From Temnothorax longispinosus (lineage: Eukaryota; Arthropoda; Insecta; Hymenoptera; Formicidae): a stretch of 64,000 bases of DNA. The DNA lies in contig NC_092364.1 in assembly GCF_030848805.1 (NCBI RefSeq), positions 13,231,650 to 13,295,649 on the forward strand. The letters run 5' to 3'. A program made the translations under genes and the position numbers. Of the stretch, positions 21,699 to 33,559 are shown in pieces; the stretch's first letter is position 1; every line of letters starts with the position of its first letter. The notes beneath the pieces are model-generated. The model saw nothing but the letters and a program-made list of their open reading frames with translations. It had not been told where the DNA came from and made no database searches.

Positions 21699-24600
21699 CA
21701 TTACTAATGTCATATTCATCTCGAGGCCGCAGTTAGAGCTCATGGATCTGATTGCCGAGAATGTTCATGGGTAGGTATACAGCGAATATGTCACCAGATA
21801 CATATGTGATTTTAATGTATCTAATGGCTCTCGCCTGTCTACAATAGCTGTCTACAATAGCCGTAAGAGTATGCAGTAAGACTGAGTAAGGCATAAGCAG
21901 TAAGCTATTGACCAACTACAGTTGATTATTCTTGAATTGAAAAAAAAATCTCATTAGTTAATAGCTTACTGCTTACGTCTTACTGCATACTTTTGTCTGT
22001 GGCTATTGTAGATAAGCCATATATTCAGTGATATTAACAAAGGGATCCAACAGAAAGTCATGTGCAAATAATAAAGTCAAAATTGCGTATTGATACGGAT
22101 ATGAAACGATACTGCTACTTTTAAATTTTATTATAATCCTAACATAAATTGTATATTTTTAAAAATATTTAAAAATATATTTATTCATGTGTTTACAGAG
22201 AAGAGGGCAAGAGGCGTAAAGAGTTTCACTTGTTCTTTGTGCCACGCAAGAGTCTACTTTGTCAAAAGAAGCTCCAGAATCGCGGTGTCTTTGGCAGCTT
22301 CACGCTGATAGAAGAATTTAAAATGTATGGGTGACATCTCAAAGCATTACCAAAAATCTAAAAATTTAATAGATTGTTCTATTATTACGTCTAAGTATCT
22401 GTGTAAAATTTCAGCACAATTCTCTTACTGGTTTAAAAGTTATTTATTTTTTTGTTTGCATTAATTTTTATCATATCTTGGGATTGGCTTCACCAATCTT
22501 ATTCGGACTAGTCGCAATCGAAAGCTTGTATCGACATTATATTTAAAAAATGTCGTTAGATTTTTTATTACGGCTTTAGTTTCTGAGATATTTTAATCAA
22601 AAGTTTGTTGACGTATGAAATTTCTTCTTATTCTTATAATTTGATGAGGAAGTAGCATTACAAATTAAATCAAATTTTGTACATATGCTAATGAAACTAT
22701 GATAAATATTCGTACAAAAGTTCATTTGGATCCACTTACTCGTTTAAAAGTTATTTACCTAAAACTGTAGCAAAATGTGGTCAGTACGCTGCATAACCCA
22801 TTTTAGTCTATGAGACTTGGCAACATCGCAGTGAGGCAGTACAGATCGATGTATTGAAAGTGTAAACACTTCGAGTCAATATCGAAATTTTATCGAAATT
22901 TTTTACGATATTCAACATTTTTCGGCATTTTGATTCCGCGTTTGAAAGGTGACAGGCAGTAATGCCAACGTAGAAAATAATGCAATGTTGTCATATTTAA
23001 AGCTGGCATTAAATGGTATATTTTAGGTTTACATTTTGTTTTAAAATTATTAATTAAATATATATAACTTATTACGTTTATATTAAATATATATTTAAAT
23101 TATTCGATACCTATAGTAACCGAAAATCGTCTTATAAATTATTCGTTTTTTTGTTTTTTGCAGTTGATTTCAGGGCATTTTCAAGACCAAAAGTTTCTGT
23201 CGTTGATTACGAAAAATATTAATTATAAATATTCCCTTTCTTGAAGACGTTAAAAATCATGTTATTTTACGATAGTTGAACTTCTTATGTAATATAAATT
23301 TATTTATTTTATATTTCAAACGATATAAACCTAAGAAATCTGCAGTTTTCAAATTTTAATCACTTTTTGCTGGTATTGTACAACCCAAACATCCTTATGT
23401 GATCTCTTTCCGTTTGACAACGATCTGCTATCGATGGAACTGAGCGGATCCTTCAAGGAGTTCCACTTGGAAAATGATCCCACTTGCCTGTATCAAATCG
23501 CGCAGGCCATACAAGGCTTGCAAAAATTGTACGGGAAAATCTCGAAAGTCATGGGAAGGGGACCAGCTGCCAGCAAGGTTTGGGAATTGCTGGAAAGGCT
23601 AAATAGAGAAGAGGAAGATAACAAATCACTCCCGGTCTCGGGCTCCGTTGCCATTGAACACTTATTATTACTGGATCGATCTGGATTTACTCTCGCCTCT
23701 AGTTACGCAGTTGACATATGAAGGGTTAATCGATGAAATATACGGAATAAAGTACAGTAAGTATCGTTCTTATATATTTTCTATATTTTAAAATTGCAAT
23801 TTTATAACATATACTTTTAATGTGTATACGATACGTGGCGTAGTGACAGAAGTATCTTTTTTATTTTAGATACTGTGCAATTACCTGCAAGAAAATTCCA
23901 CGATTCTGACGATTCTCCCACATCAATGTCTCTAAACGATAAGGAACAAATCATATTAAATTCAGGAGAAGAACTTTTTGCTGAGATCAGGTACGTAACT
24001 ACGTAAAATTCTTTCTGACAATTTTTTACGACATTTTACCCTTGCAGAGATAAAAATTTCAATGGTGTTGGCCCAGTTCTTAGTAAGAAAGCTAAAGTAA
24101 TTTCATCACAGTTTGACGAGAGACACGGAGACAAGAGCGTGCAAGAAATTAAACAGTTTGTTGCGAGATTACCACATATGCTAGCAACAAAGCAATCTTT
24201 AGCAAGACGTAAGTAATAAATACATGTATACGGATTCATGTTCCGATTCTTTCGCGATATTTATTCTTTTTGGTCTTGTTTTAATAATTTATCGTAATTT
24301 TTCTTTAACTAGACACCACAATCGCCGAGATGATAAAAGAGGTAACCGACTCGAGCAACTTCTTGGAATCGTTGCAAGTTGAGCAAGAACTGTTAAACTG
24401 TAGCGACACGGACAAGCCAAATGCGTACATCGAAGATATGATAGCGCAGCAACAACCGTTACTCAAAGTTCTACGTCTCCTTTGCATACAATCGTTGACA
24501 AACTCCGGTCTAAAACCAAAACTGCTAGATTACTATAAGAGAGAAATAATTCACACTTATGGATTCCAACATTTGCCAACTATATTAAATCTGGAAAAGG

Positions 24601-25254
24601 CTGGATTATTGAAGCAACAGCAGTCAGTGCGACAATACGCAGTTTTAAGAAAAGCATTGAGGCTCACTGTCGAGGACGAGAGTGAAATAGCACCGAAAGA
24701 TATCAGTTACGTACATTCCATATATGCACCGCTGAGCGTGAGACTAGCGGAGCAACTGGTACAACTAAACGGATGGCAAGGATTGAACGACGTGATGGGA
24801 TTATTACCAGGACCTACCATAAGCAGCGTCCCGTACAATGTATCCTCATCAGTATGACGTAAGTTAAGACTAAATCTTGGTTTATTTATAGCTTGTTTAA
24901 AATTTATTTTATTTTCAACAAAAAATAAATATTTATTTCAGGAAATTCTATTACCAGCGAAGATTCTAGTTCGGAACCACCAAATTAATACTAGTGTATC
25001 GGAGGATGCACTTTCGCCGAGATATCTGCTCTCCGGTTTCTATCGCAACAAAAAGATTGTAAGTGTCGTAATAGATTACGAAGTACTTAATTGTCTGCAC
25101 AAATCAATAAGTAAAGATTTATGGAATATAAATATGACGCAAACATAATACAAATTTTCTTTTAGTAAATGTCGAGTTCGTCGTGGGAACTACTAGGTTA
25201 ATCAATGGCGACACGTTTCTCACTTCTTTAATGGAAGATTTGGAACGCACGTGA
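21699..25254 (+). pseudogene. VPS33A: VPS33A (HOPS/CORVET Sec1-family subunit), 5'-truncated with frame lesions
   Basis: VPS33A is the SNARE-binding Sec1/Munc18 subunit of the HOPS and CORVET vesicle-tethering complexes. Exons: about 21699-21770 (RPQLELMDLIAENVHG), 22199-22324 (FHLFFVPRKSLLCQKKL), about 23405-23756 (FPFDNDLLSMEL), 23870-23990, 24048-24208 (NFNGVGPVLSKKAKVIS), 24313-24857, 24942-25058 (GGCTFAEISALRFLSQ) and 25166-25254 (EFVVGTTRLINGDTF, stop TGA 25252). Phases fit at most joins. Lesions: a frame slip near 23672 between LLLLDRS and DLLSPLVTQLTYEG, TGA at 24855, and TAA and TAG at 24986 and 24992. No clear acceptor precedes FPFDND. About 80 N-terminal residues are missing, replaced by MITEs. 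If lesions prove to be assembly errors, this would be the working gene. Confidence 0.85.
21852..22011. mobile_element. Palindromic MITE in VPS33A intron
   Basis: CTACAATAGCCGTAAGAGTA and its complement frame an inverted repeat with GCAGTAAG/CTTACTGC inner arms. Same style as the element at 5453-5609. Confidence 0.8.
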
Positions 25255-25605
25255 AAAGAAAACTGCTTTAATTAAAATACCGAAATAGAATATTTAAATT
25301 TTTTTGTGATAACAAAAAACTGGAAATATATTTCTTCTCTATTTATTTTATATTCATCCAATTATATATATAACTCTTAAAAAATAAGATAATTTTTTAA
25401 CATTTATAGATGTTAATTTATGTATTTTGTACATATATGCATATACATGAAAATACATTGCTGCAATAGGCGAATACATAATAAGAACTTTTCTATTTAT
25501 ATTACAAAATTCGTCGTGATACAATACGCGCGATTTAAGCATTTATTAGTATTATTAGTACAATACGGTTTAAAAATTTATAGAGCTTTTATCTCCAGCT
25601 TTTAA

Positions 25606-26138
25606 GGGGATCCTAAAGTGAAGGCTGAACTTCCTCGACGTCGGTAATGTCAACATTTCTAATTCTGTTTTCTTGTCATATATCTATATCTGTCCTTGTC
25701 TAACGAGAGGCATCTGTCTTTGTTCGATTACTGCGCCATCTCTTGCCACACGCAATATTGCTTATCCTGTCAACCTGAATGTGCTTTTGCACATATAAAA
25801 GTTATATAAAGCAGGTATAAAGTAATCTTTTTTTCTAGGTTTTCAATCTTAGATCTAATTGCACGATATTGTTCTTAAATGTTGTCCCTAGGTCATGCCG
25901 GTCTAATTTTGTGGATATTTATCGTGGAATTTTTGTACAAAGCAAATATTGTCGTCACGTATACCAAAAATTAACAAAAATATTAATTTTTTTTCGTTTT
26001 TGATATAAATTTGACCACCATGACCTAGATTTTGATGCGTACTTTAATTCTAGACAAGAATTTTGCATTTCTATAAAGTCAATTAAAAGATTAGTGCTAA
26101 GAAAAAAAGCCGGTATTACAGACGGCTTTAGGATCCCC
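25606..26138 (+). mobile_element. TTAA-flanked MITE, piggyBac-like
   Basis: Ends GGGGATCCTAAAG in inverted orientation; TTAA at 25602-25605 and 26139-26142. No transposase. Related to 3058-3537. The TTAA target suits piggyBac-mobilised elements. Confidence 0.85.
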
Positions 26139-26390
26139 TTAATAAACAAAAAGATTTTCCAAGTTTATAATTTCATAATTGAATTGGTAAAGCGCGCGAA
26201 CATCGACGACCTATTTACCGACACGAAGTGCGATCAAAGATCCTCGAGCCAAAGAGAAGCCTAACCATCCCGGCCATTTTCGTGAGACCGTCGGCGTCGG
26301 GCGTCGAAACTGTCGAAAGCCTCTGTACACTACCGCTAGTACATTTATTTTCGAAATTGGTACTACGTAGCCACGTTCATTTTCCGACAC

Positions 26391-26508
26391 TGCCGATAAA
26401 ACATCATTTTGTTATACATATATATGTACATATGTATAATTGTATATACATATATACATTTGCAGATGTAGCACGGACGCGTACCAAAATGATGTTTTAT
26501 CGGCAGAG
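26391..26508. repeat. Short inverted repeat, MITE-like
   Basis: CTGCCGATAAAACATCATTT and its complement (26488-26508) are separated by an AT-rich spacer with ATATAC repeats. Probably a small MITE. Confidence 0.65.
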
Positions 26509-27886
26509 TTATTTCTAATAAAAAATATATATCTCTCCTATCAATTTAAAAATTCAAATACGAGACAATAGGCCTTTATGGAAAAATTTGTAAACAAAAC
26601 GAATAATATTTGGGGAACAACAACAGAGAATGTTTTATAATTTTTAAATATCTTAAATTTATCGTCTTTTATGGTATGGGCGATCACCACGCTGCAAGAA
26701 CGATCGCGACGAAATTTTTACAAACAATACATATTGATTTAATGTTGCAATTTACAATTTAATATTGATTTTCTATAAAGTAAAGGTTAGGAGGAATAAA
26801 AAAAAACACATAAATAAATTTGGAACATTTGTAAACGTCACGAATTACGTAAACGAGCGAATTACGTGTCTGTTTTTGAACGAAAAAACGGAATTTTATT
26901 CGTGGATGCACATTTCAGCTTGCTCGCACTTTCGATATTCACACGCATTTCGAAGCAAGCTCGCTCCCTGCGATCGCGACAATAAAGCAAAGTGCGTACG
27001 TCAAACGCACGCGCGATTGTTCTCTTCAATCATTTTAATTAATTATTAATTCCCGCACGTTCAAGCTATTCATTGAAGCGTCTTCCCGCGCGATTCACTC
27101 ATTCGAAGAAATCGAAACGGAAACGGGAGACGTAAATTCAGCGATAGGTAATTGCTATGGAAGAATTGCTGTTAATCCCAACATAATTTTATATGTGTCT
27201 CGATTTGAACAGTATTTAAATTTAAAACATGATTTCAAAGAACAACCATGACAAATATATTTATGTTTCGTCAATATTATACTCTTTAAAATTATCGAGA
27301 TCAACAGTTTCCTTTTTTTAAATTAAGCTACACGAAATGCAATGCGGAACAAAACAGAAATATTTTGATTAAATATATTTATTTAATAAAATTAACATTA
27401 GTAAAATTATGCGCGTTAGATAGCCAAATCAGCTCAAGAAAGAGGAATATTAAATTAATGTAAAAACAATTTATTTACACGAACAGTACAAAAAAGAGTA
27501 TAAAATAAATATTGAAAATCGAAATAAACGATTAAGTTATACCCATGCTATAACTTGTCTGCTATTACTGCAGAGCGATTGATTATTTCTTTTATTAGTA
27601 AAATTATTTAATAAAGTTGACATTTTATATAAACATTTATTAATAATTATTCAATCAATTATTATTTTATAATTAATCGATAGTCTTTACACGGTAAGAA
27701 ATTTAAGTTTGTAATGATGATTTAATATGTCAAATTAAAAAAAATAATTGCAACACGTTACATATTTACACATGATATTAGAAAATATTTTATGATTATG
27801 TCACTTCTCATAGCCAGGACATGAAACGAGTTGAACGGAAAGTACCTAGCATCAGTGACTTATACGCGGCATTGCAATGTGTTATT

Positions 27887-27995
27887 AAGAATATTGTATT
27901 ACATAACGTTGTATAATAATGAAAGTTATAAAATCTTTTTTAAATGTTTTTTAAATTGTTATAACAGTATACTGTTATGTAATACAATATTCTTA
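27887..27995. repeat. Hairpin-forming inverted repeat
   Basis: AAGAATATTGTATTACATAA pairs perfectly with 27976-27995, with an AT-rich loop of roughly 67 bases. A MITE is more likely than a microRNA precursor because the arms are exact complements at the outer edge and the loop is long. Confidence 0.6.
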
Positions 27996-28781
27996 TTAAT
28001 ATCTGTATTTTCTTGCATCGTGTATATTGTTCTTCTCGTATCGTGTGTGTTGTTCCTCTTTTGTGTAGTAAATACTTGAGTAAATATAAGGTCGCTCGGC
28101 ATCGGAACGTCGCTCATCTTACTTCGGCTCGTCAACACAAGCGGAAATAAGGTCGAGGCTACATTAGTTTTCGTCGACACGAAAACCGGACTGAAAGTTA
28201 ATTGCATCTGATGCCGATCATTCAGTTAATTATAAAATGGTAAGATATTATTTTCAATTAACTCTTATAAACCACACTTGTAGGCGACGTTACTATACCT
28301 AACGTAAACGCACTTTAATGAAACTCCTCTAATTTTCCCTTATCTCGTTACGATTGTGGTATCCAATTTTCCTGCACTTCATATATATTTTTTTTCTTTA
28401 AGTTTCTTTACAAAATCACTTGTATAGAAGTACAGAAAGGAAATAAACAGTTAAACTATTATTTTTAGTAGTCTATATATGTGCCAGGTTACAAAAATTC
28501 GGATACATTTAAATTATTTTTAAAAAAATATTGTTTTAAATACGTGTAAAGTCTCGTACTTGTGTAAAATTAAAAAAATTTTAAAACAATAAAAAAAACT
28601 CAATTTCAGCTAAAAGTAATGACAGACTTTTTCATACTTTGACATGAGAAACAACTGTAAAAATTTTGAGAAAAATCGGCATCTAATGTTTTCCAAGATT
28701 TACTTGTTAAAATTTGCGTGGAATTGCAATATAGTCGCAGAAAAATAAAATAAAATTCTATTAATTAGACATATGTATGTA

Positions 28782-29743
28782 CCCAGGTAGCAAACACAAG
28801 TCATTTTGACGTCAAATTTTGGTCCTTTACTAACCATTCCTGACGTCACTAACTGGCGGCATAATGACGTTAAAATGACAGTCTAATGTCACAGACAATT
28901 GACGTCATCGCGGATACGTTATTTTGACGTCATTTCTGACGTCTTATTGACGGCAAAAATAGGTCCATTGTACAACATACCGGTTTCCAGAAATGTTTTT
29001 TATGAAATTAAAATTTTAAAATGTCTACTTGATAAACGTTTATAAAAAAATGTTTTTTTTCTTTTAACTAAGAAAAAAAAGCTTTTTTAACTGTTTCGTT
29101 ACATGCCATGTGCGTATAGCCGCTCTCAAGGCGGTCACCTATCCTCAGTACCGCGCCCGAGTCGCTTGACTTCGATGATCCAGTGGACAGTGACGATCTT
29201 CTCACCTTGATGCTTTCTTATTAACTGCATGTACTTGTCTATAACAGGTACATCTTTAAAGTGTTCAAAAATCTTGTAATGATAATCTTCTTGATAGCTA
29301 TAACACTGCATGAAATAGTTATCATAAAACTATAATCACACGCAACTACATCCACTTATACCATAAATTCGCCACTTCAATCATAAAGTTGCGAAACAAA
29401 CATATTGTAGTTAATTTGTGGCTTTTATTTATTATTACTTTATTATACAATATTAAGAAGTAAAAATAGTTATATTACAAAAAGACCTTATTTGGACGAC
29501 TTTAAGACGTCTTTAAAATGACGTCTTTAGATGGTCTAAGAAATGACGTCTTATAAACGTCCATTATTAGTCGCCGATGTCATAGACCAAAAATGACTAA
29601 AAATAGACGTTATAATGACGTTATGGAATAACGTCAGTATAATGTCATTTTTAAAGACATAGTCGCTTTTTGGTCATTTGACGTCATTTGTACAAACATG
29701 ACTAGTATTTGACGTCAAAATGACTTGTGTTTTGCTACCTGGG
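28782..29743. mobile_element. DNA element with CCCAGGTAGCAAA ends
   Basis: Inverted ends CCCAGGTAGCAAACACAAGT / complement. Repeated TGACGTCA-type motifs cluster near both ends (for example TTTTGACGTCAAA, GACGTCATT). No transposase found. The middle includes a minus-strand 5S rRNA-like segment. The end and subterminal motifs resemble those of the DUF4806-carrying block. Confidence 0.8.
29105..29185 (-). ncRNA. 5S rRNA-like remnant inside a transposon
   Basis: The minus strand reads ATCATCGAAGTCAAGCGACT then CGGGCGCGGTACTGAGGATA and GGTGACCGCCTTGAGAGCGG, closely following the order and spacing of the 3' two thirds of eukaryotic 5S rRNA (GATCACCGAA, the AAGC..CGTCGGGCGCGG internal promoter region, GATGGGTGACCGC). 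The 5' third is missing and the match is imperfect, so it is not a functional 5S gene. It may be a 5S-derived promoter module, as in SINE3-type elements, trapped in a DNA element. Confidence 0.55.
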
Positions 29744-29818
29744 CTGTTATATAATGTTAAGCAGTAACAATAAAAACAATTATGTAAATAAAACAGTATC
29801 AAAACTTAAGAAATTTAC

Positions 29819-29932
29819 CTTGTTGATGGCATCTGCTGCATATAACGTAAGAATTCCCTCTTTCAACCACAAGTGAGACAACGAGGAAGAACTGATCAAA
29901 TAATCAAAGCATTGATGGGCTACTTGCACGTC
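29819..29932 (-). pseudogene. M1 aminopeptidase exon with a lost zinc motif
   Basis: One in-frame 38-codon exon bounded by an acceptor (TTAATAG) and a GTAAAT donor. It aligns with the M1 (aminopeptidase N) active site. The family has HELAHQ, 18 residues, then the Glu of LWLNEG. Here the sequence is VQVAHQ, exactly 18 residues, then the Glu of LWLKEG. The first His and catalytic Glu are thus replaced by Val and Gln. A true enzyme with this exon would be inactive. No other M1 exons were recognised nearby, so this is an isolated fragment or an exon of a gene interrupted by transposons. Confidence 0.7.
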
Positions 29933-30595
29933 CTATTAATCGCGCCAAATCTATTTTGCGTATAACAGGATCTAATTTTTCATCATAGATTATATAGGGT
30001 GACCCACGCTTAACACGCCATGCAGAACAATAAATAATCATGATAACATGAATAAAGTGATGTTGTAATATAACTTTGAAATGATGAAATGATGAATGAA
30101 TAATTAAATTTAAATTCTCACTTTTTATCGTTTTAGTTCTAAATTTCATAGATTGTAAGATCCTTTAATTCTATCTAAAAGATTAATTTCCACTTATTTC
30201 TTTCTAAAAAATAAACTGGAAAATAAGAAATTCTTTTATCTATAAAACGTTTATTCCCAAAACTATTCCTTGAAAAATTACAAGCGTTTATGTATGCTAT
30301 AAAAACTTGAACGCTTATTGTTCGACTTCTTCAAAATGTTAAAACGTTTACATATATATATAGTACAAAAAAATACTTTCTCACACACAGTTATTCGCAT
30401 TTAGAATAATATAAAGAAACAATAAAAGCAATAATTTCAATGTTGTTAGTCTCAGTTATGTTTTACTTATCTAGCAAAAAATTGTTAAGGATTAATATTA
30501 AAGAAAAGGCAATTTTGTGCTTGCGATAATATTGTAGAAAATAATTGGTTATTAAGTAATTAAAAAAATCTTTGTAAAACTAGAGGCTTCTTCTT

Positions 30596-30786
30596 TCATT
30601 TGGAATTTACAATCCAAATACCTTCTGCGCTTAATATCCATCCATCAAAATAATTGTCAAAACTTTCATTTTTAGATTTTTCCAGAATTCCGGATATAGG
30701 ATCTATTCGTAGTCCAGATCCAACAAGAATCTCTTCGTTTGGATACTTATCCATTATGAAGCCTCTTATATCGGAAGCCAGCCCTA
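30596..30786 (-). CDS. Terminal exon of unrecognised gene
   Basis: Minus-strand open stretch from an acceptor (TTAATTTCAG) to TGA, 62 codons: starts GLASDIRGFIMDKYPNEE and ends with WILSAEGIWIVNSK. Codon choice and lack of stops make it look like real coding sequence. No family recognised; upstream exons are not visible in the AT-rich DNA to the right. Confidence 0.4.
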
Positions 30787-31591
30787 CTGAAATTAATTTA
30801 CAATTACCCCTTTCCCGTTTACATTAAAGGTACAACTTTACAAATGTATTTATACAATTGTCTATAAATTCTTGAAAATAATTTACATAGAAGAATGAGA
30901 AAAGAATTTAGATAGCCATATTTGTCAAGAATAGATTTTGAAAGTGTCTGCTACAAATTTGTCGATAAAATGTTCACAAAAATATAACAGATTTTTTCAA
31001 CAAAATATAATATCAGATTAACTGCAGAAATTAAGTAGAATTTGTTATTCAAATCTGCAAAATTGTAATGTAACTTATTAAAACAAAAATTAAAAAGAAC
31101 TTTTTTTTTTTTTAATTGTACCTTTATTATACATTTTTAATAAAAATTACTAGGAGATTTTATTACGAAAAGAACGGTATCTAATAAACATTAAAATCCG
31201 ACTATTCGTTCTCACTAATCTTGTCAAACGTGAAAAATGTGCCTGCTTTTTTACGCACTATATCCTTAACAAACAAACATTTTTGCTATTTGTGAGACAA
31301 TTTATTATCTTTTGTTAATAAGGAATCAATGTGTAAATCAAACATTCGTCTATTTTTATTAATTGACAGTTAGTAATTTATTATACATCTTTTCTCAAAA
31401 AATCGCTGATTTCTCATCTTAAAATTTAAAATAACTAAAACCTGACGTAATGGAATCTGAACAGCGGCATTGTTTTTCGTGACCGAAAATCTATAAGAGA
31501 CACCTACTCTGATTAGAGTTACTTGATCATAATTTTCTTTTGTGGGCCTGTGATTATAATATAATTAATTATTTCTAGGTACAAATGCGAT
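30787..31591. other. No gene seen
   Basis: Very AT-rich DNA between the orphan exon and the first composite repeat. Confidence 0.5.
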
Positions 31592-31955
31592 ATCAAGAGA
31601 CACGGTAGTGTCTCGCGCCAAGTACACGCGGAGCGAGACCGACCGTGACTCTTTTACGCGACGCGACGGGTTGCGAGTACCCGAGATGTTGAGATCTCGA
31701 TAACGAGTGAACGGATCAAGTTCTAAGTAGGCTTGATCGATAGCTTGGGGTCCAATTAGGGGGGGGTTTCTCTCATAATATTTCGCTACGTGCCCTACGA
31801 GCGGAGATATTGCGACGCAAAGTCCAAATGGGAAAATTTATTTTTAAGATACTCCTCCTCCTAACGCCGATCTTGTATGATGACGTCATAATCAGAAACG
31901 TCACTTTCACTTTTTCGACGCTGGCGGCGCAGGTATCGCCAGTTTCGATATCGCG
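31592..31955 (+). repeat. Copy A, first terminal-type direct repeat
   Basis: GC-rich segment starting with the small hairpin GAGACACGGTAGTGTCTC, containing a run of seven to eight G near 31758 and CGTCACTTTCACTTTTTCGA. Repeats in direct orientation at 33925. Confidence 0.85.
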
Positions 31956-32047
31956 CGCGTATTTCGAAATTAGGTCGATAGACTTATCGGTCAGGAGGAA
32001 GATTTCTATTTAGGTAAATTAGGTAATATATAAATAATATATATTGA

Positions 32048-32218
32048 GTCAACGGAAAAGAAGGTTCTCTACGCTTGGCAGAAAGTGCCGCTAGGGAATT
32101 TTTAAGTCGATTCTTATGAATCAAGCTTGATATAATATATATGAAGTCAACGGAAAAGAAGGTTCTCTACGCTTGGCAGAAAGTGCCGCTAGGAAATTTT
32201 TAAGTCGATTCTTATGAA
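32048..32218 (+). repeat. 98-bp tandem doublet carrying a piece of the SNX4 exon
   Basis: Two units each contain a stretch of the captured SNX4 exon (GAAAAGAAGGTTCTCTACGC, then TTGGCAGAAAGTG) fused to the arm-edge sequence GAATTTTTAAGTCGATTC. The same unit pair occurs in copy B. Confidence 0.8.
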
Positions 32219-33546
32219 TCAAGCTTGAATTCGATGTCTAGGTATCCCAGGTTGTCGATGACGAGGTCCAGATAGTGCGCTTCATAGTTTTCGGTGTCCA
32301 GGTGTAATCGTACGTTGAATTCGATGTCTACGTGTCCTAGGTTGCCGATGACGAGGTCCACATAGTGCGCTCCGTAGTTTTCGGTGTCTACGTGTATTAA
32401 TACCTTGAATTCGATGTCCACGTGTCCCAGGTTGCCGATGACGGGATCCAGATAGTGCGCTTCATAGTTTTCGGTGTCCATGTGTAATCGTACGTTGAAT
32501 TCGATGTCTAGGTGTCCCAGATTGCCGATGACGAGGTCCACATAGTGCGCTCCGTAGTTTTTGGTGTCTACGTGTATTAATATCTTGAATTCGATGTCCA
32601 CGTGTCCCAGGTTGCCGATGACGGGATCCAGATAGTGCGCTTCATAGTTTTCGGTGTCCAGGTGTAATCTTACGTTGAATTCGATGTCTAGGTGTCCCAG
32701 GTTGCCGATGACAAGGTCCACATAGTGCGCTCTGTAGTTTTCGGTGTTTACGTGTATTAATACCTTGAATTCGATGTCCACGTGTCCCAGGTTGCCGATG
32801 ACGGGATCCAGATAGTGCGCTTCATAGTTTTCGGTGTCCATGTGTAATCGTACGTTGAATTCAATGTCTAGGTGTCCCAGGTTGCCGATGACGAGGTCCA
32901 CATAGTGCGCTCCGTGTTTTCGGTGTCTACGTGTATTAATATCTTGAATTCGATGTCCACGTGTCCCAGGTTGCCGATGACGGAATTCAGATAGTGCGCT
33001 TCATAGCTTTCGGTGTCCAGGTGTAATCGTACGTTGAATTCGATGTCTAGATGTCCCAGGTTGCCAATGACAAGGTCCACATAGTGCGCTCCGTAGTTTT
33101 CGGTGTCTACGTGTATTAATACTTTGAATTCGATGTCCACGTGTCCCAGGTTGCCGATGACGGGATCCAGATAGTGCGCTTCATAGTTTTCGGTGTCCAG
33201 GTGTAATCGTACGTTGAATTCGATGTCTAGGTGTCCCAGGTTGCCGATGACGAGGTCCACATAGTGCGCTCCGTAGTTTTCGGTGTCTACGTGTATTAAT
33301 ACCTTGAATTCGATGTCCACGTGTCCCAGGTTGCCGATGACAATATCCAGATAGTGCGCTTCATAGTTTTCGGTGTCCAGGTGTAATCGTACGTTGAATT
33401 CGATGTCTAAGTGTCCCAGGTTGCCGATGACGAGATCCACATAGTGCGCTCCGGTGTCGGTGTCTACGTGCATTAATATCTTGAAATTGATGTCTAGGTG
33501 TCTCAGGTTGTTGATGACGAGGTCCACATAGTGCGCTTTGTAGTTT
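32212..33546 (-). repeat. Copy A left minisatellite arm (90-bp units, 30-residue coding period)
   Basis: About 15 units of 90 bp, alternating between two types and so giving a 180-bp higher-order period. On the minus strand they read 30-residue repeats such as LVIGNLGHLDIEFNVRLHL and DTENYEAHY. Because 90 is a multiple of three, the frame stays open for long distances without needing selection. A two-base deletion near 32911 breaks it into two frames (32212-32901 and 32868-33527). The frame ends FKLDS-stop at the outer edge. Confidence 0.85.
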
Positions 33547-33559
33547 TTGGTGTCTAGGT

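Larger units (their letters stand above)
26143..28781. other. AT-rich intergenic stretch, no secure gene
   Basis: A more GC-rich patch (26180-26390) could be regulatory or an old exon but is not recognised. Short inverted repeats occur at 26391-26508 and 27887-27995. Near 28230 an ATG is followed directly by GTAAGA after a GC-richer leader, which could be a first exon with a split start codon, but nothing downstream supports it. Confidence 0.4.

Noticed and set aside
27887..27995. MicroRNA precursor
   Set aside because: Arms are perfect complements at the outer edge with a long loop, as in MITEs rather than typical insect pre-miRNAs.
28236..28246. ATG immediately followed by GTAAGA, possible split start codon
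   Set aside because: No matching downstream exon recognised.
29115..29330. Minus-strand frame over the 5S-like segment, ending KRLGRGTEDR
   Set aside because: The 5S rRNA resemblance explains the sequence better; the frame is short and has no homologue I recognise.
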